DNA from: Pseudonocardia hydrocarbonoxydans
GTDB taxonomy: Bacteria; Actinomycetota; Actinomycetes; Mycobacteriales; Pseudonocardiaceae
Direction: 5' to 3'
DNA: 64,000 nucleotides
Assembly (NCBI RefSeq): GCF_006539565.1
Contig: NZ_BJNG01000030.1
Span: 53,880-117,879, forward strand
Shown here: piece after piece, positions 52,911 to 62,858 of the stretch
Layout: every line of letters starts with the position of its first letter
Numbering within the stretch: position 1 is the stretch's first letter
The notes under the pieces: generated by a model
Told to the model about the DNA's origin: nothing
The model's database searches: none
What the model saw: only the letters and a program-made list of their open reading frames with translations
Position numbers and translations under genes: made by a program

Positions 52911-53807
52911 TCAGGGGCGCGGAGCCGGCGACTCGCGGGGGGTGGTGCGGCGCAGGCGGCGGGTGAGCAGGCCGTGCTTCGGGGACAGCAGCAGGGCCAC
53001 GACGAAGCAGGCCGAGCAGACCAGGCCCATCGCCCCGGCGATCGAGCTGTCGTAGGTGACCGCCAGCGCGTGGCCCGCGACCGCTCCCACCCAGCCGACG
53101 CCGACCGCGAGGGCGACCATGACGACCAGCCGGTCGGTGAGCAGGTACGCCGTGGCCGCGGGGACGATCAGCATCGTCACGACCAGGATGGCGCCGACGG
53201 CCTCGAACGCCGCCACCGCCGTGACCGCGACGGCCACCAGCAGCAGCCGCGACAGCAGCTGTGGGCGCAGCCGGACGGTGGCGCCGAAGGCCGGGTCGAA
53301 CGTGGTGGCCTTGAGCTCCTTCCACAGCAGCGTGACCATCGCCAGGTTGAGCAGCACCACCACCGCCAGCGTGACGGCCGCGCGCGCCACGCCCACCCCG
53401 CCACCGAGGTCGACGGAGTCGAACGGGACGAAGGCGATCTCGCCGTAGATGGTGGAGTCGAGGTCGAGGTGGATGCCGTCGGCGTAGCGGGTGACGCCGA
53501 GGACCCCCAGGGAGAACAGGGCCGGGAACACCAGCGCGATCGCGGCGTCCGACGCCATCAGCCCGGTGGCGCGCAGGGCATCGATGCCCAGGACGCACAG
53601 CACCGCGAACGCCGCCGCCCCGACCACGACGGGCAGCGGGGCGCGGGTCTGCCAGACCAGCCACACCGCGACGATCCCCGGCAGCACGGCGTGACTGACG
53701 GCGTCCGACAGCAGGGCGATCCGGCGCAGGACGAGGAACGGGCCGAGCAGGCCGCACGCGGTGGCGACCAGCCCGGCCACCACGACGATCACGACGTCAT
53801 CGGACAC
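52911..53807 (-). CDS. Manganese/zinc ABC transporter permease (TroD-like)
   Basis: This 298-residue permease has about eight helices, opening VVAGLVATACGLLGPFLVLRRIALLSDAVSHAVLPGI, the conserved start of ZnuB/MntB/TroCD permeases. FDPAFGATVRLRP and AVGAILVVTMLIVPAATAYLLTDRL follow. It is the last gene of the tro-like operon; GTG 53807 lies 11 nt inside the previous permease gene. Two different permeases suggest a heterodimer, as in TroCD. Confidence 0.92.
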   Translation of the reverse strand: MSDDVVIVVVAGLVATACGLLGPFLVLRRIALLSDAVSHAVLPGIVAVWLVWQTRAPLPVVVGAAAFAVLCVLGIDALRATGLMASDAAIALVFPALFSLGVLGVTRYADGIHLDLDSTIYGEIAFVPFDSVDLGGGVGVARAAVTLAVVVLLNLAMVTLLWKELKATTFDPAFGATVRLRPQLLSRLLLVAVAVTAVAAFEAVGAILVVTMLIVPAATAYLLTDRLVVMVALAVGVGWVGAVAGHALAVTYDSSIAGAMGLVCSACFVVALLLSPKHGLLTRRLRRTTPRESPAPRP

Positions 53808-55026
53808 GACGCCCCCTGTCGACGACGAGCACGGAAGGCGACGCCCCAGCGACGGCGCCCCCCGTGCTCAACCTGCGCAGCTGCTCGACCGCATCGTCGC
53901 CGAGGCTGCCGCGCAGGTCGGTGGGATCGGGCTCCCGGGCGTCGGGCAGCTCGACGAGTGCGCCGTGCTCCAGCCAGGCCGACCACAGCGCACGGCGCTG
54001 CGCCAGCTCGTCGGCGGCGCGCTGGCCGGCGGGGGTCAGGCCGGTGTCGTCGAGCAGCCCGGCGCGGCGCAGCGAGAGCCGGGCGAGCCGGTCGGACAGC
54101 GAGCGCACCGGCGCGTCGGGAGCGGCGCCGGACTCCCGGGCGAGCACGGCGTCGCGCAGCACCCGGCGGCGCCGGGCGGCCAGGCGGGCGGCGCGCCACA
54201 GCACCCCGCGACCGGGGGCCAGCAGCACCGCCAGCAGCGCCAGCGCGAAGCCGACGAGCACGATGACCGGCCCGGTCGGCAGCTCGGAACGGGTGGCGGC
54301 GAGCGACCCGGTGATCCCGACGACCGCGCCGACGACGCCGGCCAGCGGCAGCACGAGGACGAACCGGTCGGCGAGCTGGCGGGCGACCACCGTGGGTACG
54401 ACCAGCATCGCCACCATGAGGATCGCGCCGACCACCCGCACCCCGATGACGACGGCGACCACCAGCAGCCCCGTCATCAGGACCTCCAGCGCACGCACCG
54501 GGAGCCCGACGGAGCCGGCATAGGAGGGGTCGAACAGGGTGGTCGTCAGCGCCCGGCGCAGCACCCCGACTACCAGCAGCCCGAGGCCCCCGAGCACCGC
54601 CATCACGACGACGTCGCTCTCCAGCAGGCCCGCGGCCTGGCCGAACAGGTACTTCTCCAGGCCGGCCTGGTCGGCGTCGGCGGTGCTGGCGATGTGGGTC
54701 AGCAGCACGACACCGAGGGAGAAGAAGCCCGAGAGCACCACGCCGATCGCGGTGTCGGGCTTGATGCGGCCGGTGCGCTCGATGCCGACCATCAGCAGCG
54801 CGGCGACCAGCCCGGCCGCTGCGGCCCCGACGAGCAGGCCGGGGACGTCCTTCACCCCGGCCACCAGGAACGCGACGCAGACGCCGGGCAGCGTCGAGTG
54901 CGCCACCGCGTCGCCGACGAGGCTGCGCTGCCGCAGTACCGCGAACGTGCCCAGCACGCCGCTGGTGACGCCCAGCACGAGCGCGCCGAGCACCACGACG
55001 GTGTCGGTGTAGGGCAGGCCGAACAT
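53797..55026 (-). CDS. Manganese/zinc ABC transporter permease with C-terminal DtxR-like extension (TroC-like)
   Basis: The protein has 409 residues, about 110 longer than a normal permease. Helices 1-8 (about 8-280) match TroC/MntB: GTFAVLRQRSLVGDAVAHSTLPGV, FDPSYAGSVGLP, VRVVGAILMVAMLVVPTVVARQLADRF. The extra part (about 285-409) is cytoplasmic: LSDRLARLSLRRAGLLDDTGLTPAGQRAADELAQRRALWSAWLEHG is like the winged-helix/dimerisation segment of DtxR/MntR repressors. Known TroC-like proteins of actinobacteria carry similar tails, as I recall. The extension may sense metal or regulate transport. ATG 55026 overlaps the ATPase stop. Confidence 0.88.
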   Translation of the reverse strand: MFGLPYTDTVVVLGALVLGVTSGVLGTFAVLRQRSLVGDAVAHSTLPGVCVAFLVAGVKDVPGLLVGAAAAGLVAALLMVGIERTGRIKPDTAIGVVLSGFFSLGVVLLTHIASTADADQAGLEKYLFGQAAGLLESDVVVMAVLGGLGLLVVGVLRRALTTTLFDPSYAGSVGLPVRALEVLMTGLLVVAVVIGVRVVGAILMVAMLVVPTVVARQLADRFVLVLPLAGVVGAVVGITGSLAATRSELPTGPVIVLVGFALALLAVLLAPGRGVLWRAARLAARRRRVLRDAVLARESGAAPDAPVRSLSDRLARLSLRRAGLLDDTGLTPAGQRAADELAQRRALWSAWLEHGALVELPDAREPDPTDLRGSLGDDAVEQLRRLSTGGAVAGASPSVLVVDRGRRVR

Positions 55027-55793
55027 CAGCCCGCCCAGGCCACGGCCTCGTCGGGCACGCCGTACGCGCTGCGCACCGCGCTCGCCGTCAGCACCTCGGC
55101 GGTGGGGCCGCAGCCCAGCGCGCGCACGTTGAGCAGCAGCGTCCAGTCGAACGAGGCCCGCACCTGCGCCATGTCGTGGTGCACGACGATCACCGAGCCG
55201 CCCTCGTCGCGGATACCGGCGAGCAGCTCCAGCAGGTCGGACTGGGTGCGGGCGTCGATGCCGGCGAACGGTTCGTCCATGACGAGGACGGGGGCCTGCT
55301 GGGCGAGAGCGCGGGCCAGGAACACCCGCTGGCGCTGCCCGCCCGACAGCTGCCCGATCTGGCGCTTACCGTATGCGGCCATGCCGACGCGCTCCAGGCA
55401 CTGCGCGGCGATCGCGCGGTCGGCCCGGCCCACCCGGCGGAACCAGCCGGTGGCCCGGTAGCGGCCCATCGCGACGACCTCGCCCACGGTGATGGGGAAG
55501 TCCCAGTCGACCGACTCCCGCTGCGGCACGTACGCCACGTGCTCCAGCGCCCCCGGGCCCTCGACGTCGTCGATCAGGACCCGGCCCGCGTCGGCGGGGA
55601 CGAGGCCGAGCGCCGCCTTCAGCAGCGTCGACTTGCCCGCCCCGTTGGGGCCGACGATCGCGCAGAGCCGCCCGGCCGGGAAGTGGGCGTCGACCTCCCA
55701 CAGCACGGGGGCCGACCGGTAGGAGACGGTCAGCGACCGGACCTCCAGCGCATGGCCGGTGCGGGTCCTCGGGGCGGGTGCGGGCATGAACAT
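55026..55793 (-). CDS. Manganese/zinc ABC transporter ATP-binding protein (TroB-like)
   Basis: This 255-residue ATPase shows Walker A GPNGAGKSTLLKAALGL, YVPQRESVDWDFPITVGEVVAMGRY (typical for Zn/Mn ABC proteins), signature LSGGQRQRVFLARAL, Walker B VLVMDEPFAGID and the switch His in VVHHDMAQV. It is placed directly between the solute-binding protein and the permeases. ATG 55793 is used; an in-frame ATG at 55787 is also possible. It starts just after the troA-like stop. Confidence 0.92.
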   Translation of the reverse strand: MFMPAPAPRTRTGHALEVRSLTVSYRSAPVLWEVDAHFPAGRLCAIVGPNGAGKSTLLKAALGLVPADAGRVLIDDVEGPGALEHVAYVPQRESVDWDFPITVGEVVAMGRYRATGWFRRVGRADRAIAAQCLERVGMAAYGKRQIGQLSGGQRQRVFLARALAQQAPVLVMDEPFAGIDARTQSDLLELLAGIRDEGGSVIVVHHDMAQVRASFDWTLLLNVRALGCGPTAEVLTASAVRSAYGVPDEAVAWAG

Positions 55794-55794
55794 C

Positions 55795-56730
55795 TCAGCT
55801 TCCCAGTCCGTCGGCGATCAGGTCGGCGTTGGCGCGGAGCATCCCGACGTAGGTGCCCTCCGGAGTGCCGGGCGAACCGGCCGCGTCGGTGTAGAGCTCC
55901 CCGCCCACGGTGACGGTGGCGCCGCGCTGCGCGGCGGCCGCGATCAGGGCGTCGATCGTCTGGCGCGGCACGCTGGACTCGACGAACACCGCCGGCACGC
56001 CGCGGGCGGAGATCAGCTCGGCGACCCGCTCGACGTCGGCGGTGGTGGCCTCCGCGGCGGTGGAGATGCCCTGGATGCCGGCCACCTCCAGGCCGTAGCG
56101 GCGGCCGAAGTACTCGAAGGCGTCGTGCGAGGTGACCAGCAGCCGTCGCTCCGGCGGGATCTGCGCCATCCGCTGCGCGACGTAGGCGTCGAGCTCGGTG
56201 AGCTCGGCGAGGTAGGCGTCGAGGTTGGCGGCGTAGTCGGCGGCGCGGGCCGGGTCGCGCTCGGACAGCGTGGTGGCGATCGTGCGGCTGACCTGCTTCC
56301 ACAGCTCCACGTCGAACCAGACGTGCGGGTCGTACTCCTCGTCCGTGCCGGGGGCGGGGGCGAGCAGCTGCGCGCGCGGGATCTCCTCGGTGACGGCCCT
56401 GGTGAGCTGGCGCGCGGCGAGCTCGTCGAGCAGCTCGGCCATCCGGCCCTCCAGCTGCAGCCCGCCGTAGAAGATCACGTCGGCGTCGCGCAGCGTCTGG
56501 ACGTCGCCCGCGCTCGCGCGGTAGAGGTGGGGGTCGACGCCGGGGCCCATCAGGCCGGTGACCTCGACGCTCGCCCCGCCGATCCGCTCGACGGTGTCGG
56601 TGATGAAGTTGGTGGTGGTGGTGACGCGGACCGGGCGGTCGCCGATCGGCTCGTCGCCCGACGCGGCCGTGGACGTGCAACCGGTGAGCAGGGCCAGGCC
56701 GACGACGGCGGCCGCGATCAGGCGCCTCAT
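55795..56730 (-). CDS. Metal-binding lipoprotein of the Mn/Zn ABC transporter (TroA-like)
   Basis: This 311-residue cluster A-I solute-binding protein begins with a lipoprotein signal peptide ending LLTGC (lipidated C18). Metal ligands by alignment with TroA are H68 (GVDPHLY), H136 (DPHVWFD), H202 (SHDAFEYF) and D282 (YTDAAG), a His3-Asp set that suits both Zn and Mn. The segment GIQGISTAAEATTADV and GGELYTDAAG is close to TroA rather than to ZnuA, which has a His-rich loop. ATG 56730 overlaps the dtxR-like gene stop (ATGA), so the operon starts with the repressor. Confidence 0.92.
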   Translation of the reverse strand: MRRLIAAAVVGLALLTGCTSTAASGDEPIGDRPVRVTTTTNFITDTVERIGGASVEVTGLMGPGVDPHLYRASAGDVQTLRDADVIFYGGLQLEGRMAELLDELAARQLTRAVTEEIPRAQLLAPAPGTDEEYDPHVWFDVELWKQVSRTIATTLSERDPARAADYAANLDAYLAELTELDAYVAQRMAQIPPERRLLVTSHDAFEYFGRRYGLEVAGIQGISTAAEATTADVERVAELISARGVPAVFVESSVPRQTIDALIAAAAQRGATVTVGGELYTDAAGSPGTPEGTYVGMLRANADLIADGLGS

Positions 56731-57419
56731 GCCACGACCCGGCCGTGCACGAGGTGGGTGAGCGGGTCGCCCAGTGCGTGCTCGATGGTGCCGATGCGGA
56801 CCCACAGGGGGCCGCCGAAGGGCTGTCGTCCGGTCACGTCGATCCTCACTCCGGGGTGGATCCCGAGGTCGGCCAGGTAGCGCAGGGCGGCACTGTCGCG
56901 GTCGTAGACCCGCTCGACGTCGAACGCCGAGCCGGCGGGGGCGGCGTCGAGGCGGACCCCCCAGTCCTCGTCGAGCCCGCCGGTGCCGCGGGGGATCGGG
57001 TCGCCGTGCGGATCGCGCTCGGGACGGCCCAGGTGGCGGTCGATGCGGTCGAGCAGCCGGTCGGACACCGCGTGTTCCAGGGCGTCGGCCTCGGCGTGCA
57101 CCTCGTCCCACGGCACGCCCAGCTCCTGGGCGAGGAAGGCCTCCAGCAGGCGGTGACGGCGTACCACGTCGCGGGCGTGGGCGGCGCCGTGGTCGGTGAG
57201 TGCGGCGAGGTGGCCGTCGGTGCGCCGGAGCAGGCCCGCGGCCGTCAGCCGCTTGAGCATGATCGAGACGGTGGGCGCGCTGACGTGCAACGCGTCGGCC
57301 AGCGCAGAGGTGCTGACCGGCTCGCTGCGCCCGGCCCGCACGAAGACGACCCGCAGCGTGTCCTCCACCGCGGAGGTGTGCGGCAGCGCGCAGCAGTCGA
57401 GCACTCGATCGCCGATCAT
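56727..57419 (-). CDS. DtxR-family metal-dependent repressor (MntR/TroR-like)
   Basis: This 230-residue protein has an N-terminal winged helix (about 15-75: TSAVEDTLRVVFVRAG, SALADALHVSAPTVSIMLKRLTAAGLL), a dimerisation domain (HRLLEAFLAQELGVPWDEVHAEADALEHAVSDRLLDRI) with metal-type Glu/His, and an SH3-like C-terminal domain (PGVRIDVTGRQPFGGPLWVRIG), as in DtxR/IdeR/TroR. As first gene of the tro operon it is the probable Mn(II)- or Fe(II)-responsive repressor of its own operon. ATG 57419 lies in the palindrome TTAG-N6-CTAA. Confidence 0.92.
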   Translation of the reverse strand: MIGDRVLDCCALPHTSAVEDTLRVVFVRAGRSEPVSTSALADALHVSAPTVSIMLKRLTAAGLLRRTDGHLAALTDHGAAHARDVVRRHRLLEAFLAQELGVPWDEVHAEADALEHAVSDRLLDRIDRHLGRPERDPHGDPIPRGTGGLDEDWGVRLDAAPAGSAFDVERVYDRDSAALRYLADLGIHPGVRIDVTGRQPFGGPLWVRIGTIEHALGDPLTHLVHGRVVA

Positions 57420-57432
57420 TAGTCTCCTCTAA
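57419..57432. promoter_or_regulatory. Candidate TroR/DtxR operator TTAG-N6-CTAA over the start of the tro operon
   Basis: The dyad covers the start codon and the AGGAGA Shine-Dalgarno of the repressor gene. A further half-site AGGCTAACC lies at 57448-57456 (9 of 9 core positions of the iron-box consensus; about 12 of 19 overall). Binding would block both transcription and translation of the tro operon. Confidence 0.55.
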
Positions 57433-57516
57433 CTACCGGTTGCAGCGAGGCTAACCGATGCTCTACCCGATCCCAACCCGGGTGATCGTCGCAACTTGCG
57501 ACATAGGGTCACGGGT

Positions 57517-58457
<941 letters not shown>

Positions 58458-58461
<4 letters not shown>

Positions 58462-59651
58462 CCACCCCTGCCGGGACGGCGTCGGTCCCGTTCCGGGCGA
58501 TGCTCGTGGCCACCGTGCTCGGGTTCGGCGGGTACGCGCTGCTGTTGCCGGTAGTCCCGTCGTGGGTGGCGGGGGCCGGGGAGCTCGCGGCGGGTGCGAC
58601 GACCGGCGTCCTCATGCTCGCGACGATCGCCACCCAGCTCTGCGTGCCGTGGCTGGTCGCGCGCCTGGGCTACCGGCTCGTGCTGGGCATCGGCCTGGTG
58701 GCGCTCGGCGCGCCGACACCGCTGCTGGCACTCTCGCCCGCGCTGGGTCCGGTGCTGGCGGTGTCGGCCGTGCGGGGGGTGGGGTTCGGGCTGCTGACCG
58801 TCGTCGGGAGCGCGCTGGTGGCCGAGCTCGTCGCTCCGGCCGAGCACGGGCGGGCCGCGGCGCGCTACGGGGTGGCGATCGGCCTGCCGCAGCTCGTGCT
58901 GCTCCCGGCCGGGGTCGCGGTCGCGCAGACCGTGGGGTTCACGCCGGTGTTCGTCGCGGCCGGGGTGGCGCCGCTGCTCGGGGCGCTCGCCGTACCGTGG
59001 GTACGGGCGCCGCGGCCCGTCCCCCGGCCGGTGCCGGCCGGGGTGGTCGGGGAAGGGGAGGTCCGGGGCGGGGCGGTCGCGGCCGGGCCGCTGGCGGCGA
59101 TGCTCGGCTGCTCGATCGCCCAGGGCGGGCTCATCACGTTCCTGCCGCTGGCCGTGCCCGGCGCCGGGCTGTTGCCGGCCGCGGCGCTGCTGGTCACCGC
59201 GCTGGCGGCGCTGCTCGGCCGGTCGCTGGCGGGCCGGCTGGTCGACCGGCACGGGCTGGGGGGCCGGCTGCTGCTGCCCGGCGTGCTGCTCGTCGCGGCC
59301 GGGATGGGCGTGGAGGTGGTCGGTCTGCAGGTCGGCGCGGCGGTGCTGGTGGGCTCGGCCCTCGTCGGCGTCGGGTTCGGGCTGGTGCAGAACGACGCCC
59401 TCACCACGCTGTTCGCCGCCGGTGGGCCCGCAGGCTACGGCCGGGCCAGCGCGGCCTGGAACATCGCCTACGACGCCGGGACGGGAGCGGGGGCCGTCGG
59501 GCTCGGGGCGGTGGCGGAACCGTTCGGGTTCCGGGCCGCGTTCGGGCTCTCGGCGCTGCTGCTCGTGGTGGTGGCGCCGGTGGTCAGGCCGGGGCGGCGG
59601 TCGGGATCCCGTGGGCCCGGGCGGCCTCGGCCAGCCGGTCGTCGTAGGTGA
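58458..59651 (+). CDS. MFS transporter, drug-efflux-like
   Basis: This 397-residue, 12-helix carrier opens FRAMLVATVLGFGGYALLLPVVPSWV, has WLVARLGYRLVLGIGLVALG in helices 2-3, RGVGFGLLTVVGSALVAELVAP around helix 4 and GRSLAGRLVDRHGLGGRLL in the second half. It resembles efflux-type MFS members of actinobacteria. GTG 58458 overlaps the mtnA stop (GTGA), an unusual coupling; export of a methylthio sugar or of an unrelated compound cannot be told apart. The last 68 nt overlap the convergent toxin gene. Confidence 0.8.
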
Positions 59652-59973
59652 GCAGGAGCTCGACGTCCTCGCGTATCAACAGGGCGGTGGCCAGATGGAT
59701 CGCGTCGAGCGAACGCAGGAGCGGGTCGGGCAGATGGCCGGCCGACGCGATGACGGCATCGCCGATCGCGATCGCCTGCACCCGGTCGAGCAGGAGATCG
59801 ACGCGCGGCAGCCGCCGAGGAGCCCGGCGCGCGGTGCCCCGGCGCGCCTCCACCCACAGCAGCGTGCTGGAGATCAGTTCGGCGCCCGGATCGTCGAGGA
59901 GGCGCTCGACCGCGGGCGTCGAGTCGTCGGGGAAGACGACCCGCAGCAGCGCCGAGGTGTCGATGTAGATCAA
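59584..59973 (-). CDS. VapC-like PIN-domain ribonuclease toxin
   Basis: This 129-residue PIN domain has acidic catalytic residues D5 (YIDTSALL), E42 (WVEARRG), D90 (SLDAIHLATAL) and D111/D112 (TYDDRLAEAA). VapC toxins cleave RNA, often tRNA or rRNA, when freed from antitoxin. TTG 59973 overlaps the antitoxin TGA (TTGA), the normal toxin-antitoxin coupling. The gene ends inside the convergent MFS gene, so the last codons are overlapped on both strands. It is intact. Confidence 0.9.
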   Translation of the reverse strand: MIYIDTSALLRVVFPDDSTPAVERLLDDPGAELISSTLLWVEARRGTARRAPRRLPRVDLLLDRVQAIAIGDAVIASAGHLPDPLLRSLDAIHLATALLIREDVELLLTYDDRLAEAARAHGIPTAAPA

Positions 59974-60275
59974 TACCGTTCCTCGTCGCGCATTCGCATG
60001 AGCTCCTCGAACGGCGAGCTCTCGTCCGGCTCGGCGGGTGGCGGGGACCCGATCTCGGCCAGCAGGTCGCGCATGCTCCCCGCGGCGGGCCGGACCTGGC
60101 CCGCCGCGACCATCCGCTGGTACGTCGTGCGCGGCTCGTCGATCGGCTCCAGGTACGCCACCAGCTCCCCGCGGTCGGTGACGGCGATGCGCTGGCCCTG
60201 CTTCACCTTCGCCAGGTATCGCGATGCGTTCTGGCGCAGTTCGCGGACACCGATGGTCTCGGCCGCTTCCTTCAT
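59970..60275 (-). CDS. Phd/YefM-family antitoxin
   Basis: This 101-residue antitoxin has an N-terminal DNA-binding segment (ETIGVRELRQNASRYLAKVKQGQRIAVTDRGELVAYLEP) matching the Phd/YefM dimer, and an acidic C-terminal tail (PDESSPFEELMRMRDEERY) that wraps the toxin. ATG 60275 is 6 nt after minus-strand TACCGT (60282-60287), so leaderless. A perfect palindrome at 60284-60304 overlaps this promoter and is the expected autoregulation site. Confidence 0.92.
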   Translation of the reverse strand: MKEAAETIGVRELRQNASRYLAKVKQGQRIAVTDRGELVAYLEPIDEPRTTYQRMVAAGQVRPAAGSMRDLLAEIGSPPPAEPDESSPFEELMRMRDEERY

Positions 60276-60283
60276 GCGACCAC

Positions 60284-60304
60284 GGTAGCACTCGATGTGC
60301 TACC
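60284..60304. promoter_or_regulatory. Antitoxin operator GGTAGCAC-N5-GTGCTACC
   Basis: A perfect 8-bp dyad immediately upstream of the antitoxin gene overlaps its -10 (TACCGT on the minus strand) by four bases. It also ends 2 nt from the downstream stop of the MBL gene and may double as its terminator. Symmetry and position fit antitoxin autoregulation. Confidence 0.7.
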
Positions 60305-60306
60305 GA

Positions 60307-60933
60307 TCAGCTGCCCTTCGCGATCCACTCCTCCAGGTGCGGGGCCTCGTCGCCGATGCTCGTGGCGTCGCCGTGCCCGGTGCGCACGGTGGTGGCGCCG
60401 GGCAGCGTGAGCAGCGTCGTGCGGATCGACTCGATGATCGTGTCGAAGTTCGAGTACGACCGCCCCGTGGCGCCGGGCCCGCCCTGGAACAGGGTGTCGC
60501 CGGAGAACACGGTGCCCAGCTCCGCGGAGTAGAGGCACGACGAGCCGGGGGAGTGGCCGGGGGTCTGCAGCACCCGCAGCTCGATGCCGCCCGCGGTGAT
60601 CACCTGTCCGTCGGCCAGCTCGCCGTCGGGCTGCCGGTCCGGCCAGGTCATGTCCCACAGGACCTTCTCCGCCGGGTTGAGCAGGATCGGGGCGGAGAAC
60701 CGGTCGGCCAGTGCGGGGGCCTGGTTGACGTGGTCGTCGTGGGCGTGGGTGCAGACGACCGCCTTCACCGTGCGCCCGCCGACCGCCTCGGCGATCTTGT
60801 CGGCGTCGTGCGCGGCGTCGATGACGAAGACCTCGCGGTCGTCGCCGACGATCCACACGTTGTTGTCGACGTCCCAGGTGCCGCCGTCGAGGGAGAACGT
60901 GCCGGAGGTGACGAGATGGTCGATCGGCCCCAT
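60307..60933 (-). CDS. MBL-fold metallo-hydrolase, probable S-formylmycothiol hydrolase
   Basis: This 208-residue metallo-beta-lactamase-fold enzyme has the metal motif THAHDDH (about 62-68), LQTPGHSPGSSCLY, and VFSGDTLFQGG, the glyoxalase II-like arrangement. It overlaps the mscR stop by one base (TGATG), the same pair as Rv2259-Rv2260, so the likely job is to hydrolyse the S-formylmycothiol made by MscR and free formate. The role is inferred from linkage; the fold is certain. Confidence 0.88.
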   Translation of the reverse strand: MGPIDHLVTSGTFSLDGGTWDVDNNVWIVGDDREVFVIDAAHDADKIAEAVGGRTVKAVVCTHAHDDHVNQAPALADRFSAPILLNPAEKVLWDMTWPDRQPDGELADGQVITAGGIELRVLQTPGHSPGSSCLYSAELGTVFSGDTLFQGGPGATGRSYSNFDTIIESIRTTLLTLPGATTVRTGHGDATSIGDEAPHLEEWIAKGS

Positions 60934-62018
60934 CAGAAGACCACCACCGAACGCAGCACGTCGCCCTTGTGCATCTTCTCGAACGCCGCCTCGACGCCGT
61001 CGAGCGCGATGGTCTCGCTGACGAACTTCTCCAGCGGCAGCCGGCCCTGCAGGTGCAGGTCGACGAGCATCGGGAAGTCACGGCTGGGCAGGCAGTCGCC
61101 GTACCAGGAGGACTTGGTGGCCCCGCCGCGGCCGAACACGTCGATCAGCGGCAGCTCCAGGGTCATGTCCGGGGTCGGGACGCCGACCAGTACGGCGGTA
61201 CCGGCCAGGTCGCGGGCGTAGAAGGCCTGCTTGAAGGTCTCCGGGCGGCCCACCGCGTCGACGACGACGTCGGCGCCGTTGCCGTCGGTGAGCGCCTGCA
61301 CGCCCTCCACCACGTCCTGCTCCCGGGCGTTGATCGTGTGGGTGGCGCCGAAGCCCTTGGCCCACTCCAGCTTCCGGTCGTCCATGTCGATCGCGATGAT
61401 CGTGGACGCGCCGGCCAGGAACGCGCCCGCGATGGCCGCGTCGCCGACGCCGCCGCAGCCGATGACGGCGATGGACTGGCCGCGGCCGATGCCGCCGGTG
61501 TTGATCGCCGCGCCGATGCCGGCCATGACGCCGCAGCCCAGCAGGCCCGCCACCTCGGGCTTGACCGCGGGGTTCACCTTCGTGCACTGCCCGGAGTGGA
61601 CCAGGGTCTTCTCGACGAACGCCCCGATGCCCAGCGCGGGGGAGAGCTCCTGGCCCGACTCCAGCGTCATCTTCTGCGCGGCGTTGTGGGTGGAGAAGCA
61701 GTACCAGGGCTCGCCGCGGCGACAGGCCCGGCAGGTGCCGTCGACCGCGCGCCAGTTGAGGATCACGAAGTCGCCCGGCGCCACGTCGGTGACGCCGTCG
61801 CCCACGGACTCGACGATCCCCGCGGCCTCGTGGCCGAGCAGGAACGGGAACTCGTCGTTGATCCCGCCCTCGCGGTAGTGCAGGTCGGTGTGGCACACGC
61901 CGCAGGCCTGGACCTGGACGACGGCCTCACCGGGGCCGGGATCGGGGACGAGGATCGTCTCGACGGAGACGGGCTCGCCCTTCTTCAGTGCGACGACCCC
62001 GCGGACGCTCTGCGGCAT
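60933..62018 (-). CDS. mscR: S-(hydroxymethyl)mycothiol dehydrogenase (formaldehyde dehydrogenase)
   Basis: This 361-residue zinc-dependent medium-chain dehydrogenase oxidises the formaldehyde-mycothiol adduct with NAD+, and homologues also reduce S-nitrosomycothiol. Catalytic-zinc motif: [14 protein letters not shown] and GHEAAG. NAD motif: [15 protein letters not shown]. Family signature: [15 protein letters not shown] and [15 protein letters not shown]. The structural-zinc loop reads [17 protein letters not shown], with Asp93 where the family normally has the first cysteine. ATG 62018 follows AGGAGG at seven bases. Length equals Rv2259. With its MBL partner it detoxifies formaldehyde. Confidence 0.94.
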   Translation of the reverse strand: MPQSVRGVVALKKGEPVSVETILVPDPGPGEAVVQVQACGVCHTDLHYREGGINDEFPFLLGHEAAGIVESVGDGVTDVAPGDFVILNWRAVDGTCRACRRGEPWYCFSTHNAAQKMTLESGQELSPALGIGAFVEKTLVHSGQCTKVNPAVKPEVAGLLGCGVMAGIGAAINTGGIGRGQSIAVIGCGGVGDAAIAGAFLAGASTIIAIDMDDRKLEWAKGFGATHTINAREQDVVEGVQALTDGNGADVVVDAVGRPETFKQAFYARDLAGTAVLVGVPTPDMTLELPLIDVFGRGGATKSSWYGDCLPSRDFPMLVDLHLQGRLPLEKFVSETIALDGVEAAFEKMHKGDVLRSVVVF

Positions 62019-62087
62019 GGTGGTACCTCCTGGATGTCGGCTCATGCGGAGCCTGCCATGTGACGCCGCCCGGGTACCGTCCGGGAC

Positions 62088-62840
62088 GTGATCGAACTCG
62101 ATGGTGACGACGACGTCGCGGTGCTCCGGCTGGCCCACGGACCGGTCAACGCCCTGGACCCGGAGCTCTGCGACGCGGTCGCCGCCCGGTTCCGGGACCT
62201 GGCCACGGGCCCGGCCCGGGCCGTCGTCCTCACCGGATCGGGTCGCGCGTTCTCCGCCGGGGCCGACCTACGCCGCCTCCTCGCCGACGGCGAGCCGTAC
62301 GCGCGGCGCTTCGTCCCCGCGCTCGACGGCCTGTTCCGCAGCGTGTTCGAGCTGGGCAAGCCGGTGGTGGCCGCTGTCAACGGGCACGCGATCGCCGGTG
62401 GTGCGGTGCTGGCCGCGGCCGCCGACGCGGTCCTGATGGCCGAGGGGAGCGCGCGCATCGGGCTCCCGGAGCTGGCGGTGGGGGTGCCGCTGCCGCGGGT
62501 CGCGGTGGAGGTCGTCCGGTACGCCGTGGGCGACCAGGTGGCCCGGCGCCTGATCACCGGCGCGGCCACCCACCTCCCCGCCGAGGCGCGGGCGCTGGGC
62601 CTGGTCGACGACGTGCTGCCCGCCGACGAGGTGCTGCCCGCCGCGGTCGACCGGGCCCGCACGCTCGCCGACTCGATCCCGGCCGACACGTTCGCGTTCA
62701 CCAAGGCGCAGCTGCGCCGAGAGGCCCTGCACCGGATGGACGCCGCGGGCGAGGAGGCCGAGGCGACGGTGGCGCTGTGGATCCGCCGCGCGTCCGACGG
62801 GTGGACCGCCCGTTACCTGGAGTCGGTCACCCGGCGCTAG
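62088..62840 (+). CDS. Enoyl-CoA hydratase/isomerase family protein
   Basis: This 250-residue crotonase-fold protein has the oxyanion-hole motifs [15 protein letters not shown] and [22 protein letters not shown]. Of the usual hydratase catalytic glutamates, one is recognisable near [10 protein letters not shown], but the other position is not clear, so hydratase activity is less certain than isomerase or hydrolase. GTG 62088 lies 7 nt after TACCGT (62075-62080), leaderless. It diverges from mscR across 69 nt and precedes fah by 18 nt. CoA-ester metabolism is the safe role. Confidence 0.85.
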   Translation: MIELDGDDDVAVLRLAHGPVNALDPELCDAVAARFRDLATGPARAVVLTGSGRAFSAGADLRRLLADGEPYARRFVPALDGLFRSVFELGKPVVAAVNGHAIAGGAVLAAAADAVLMAEGSARIGLPELAVGVPLPRVAVEVVRYAVGDQVARRLITGAATHLPAEARALGLVDDVLPADEVLPAAVDRARTLADSIPADTFAFTKAQLRREALHRMDAAGEEAEATVALWIRRASDGWTARYLESVTRR

Positions 62841-62858
62841 CCCGGCTACCGTTCCCGC

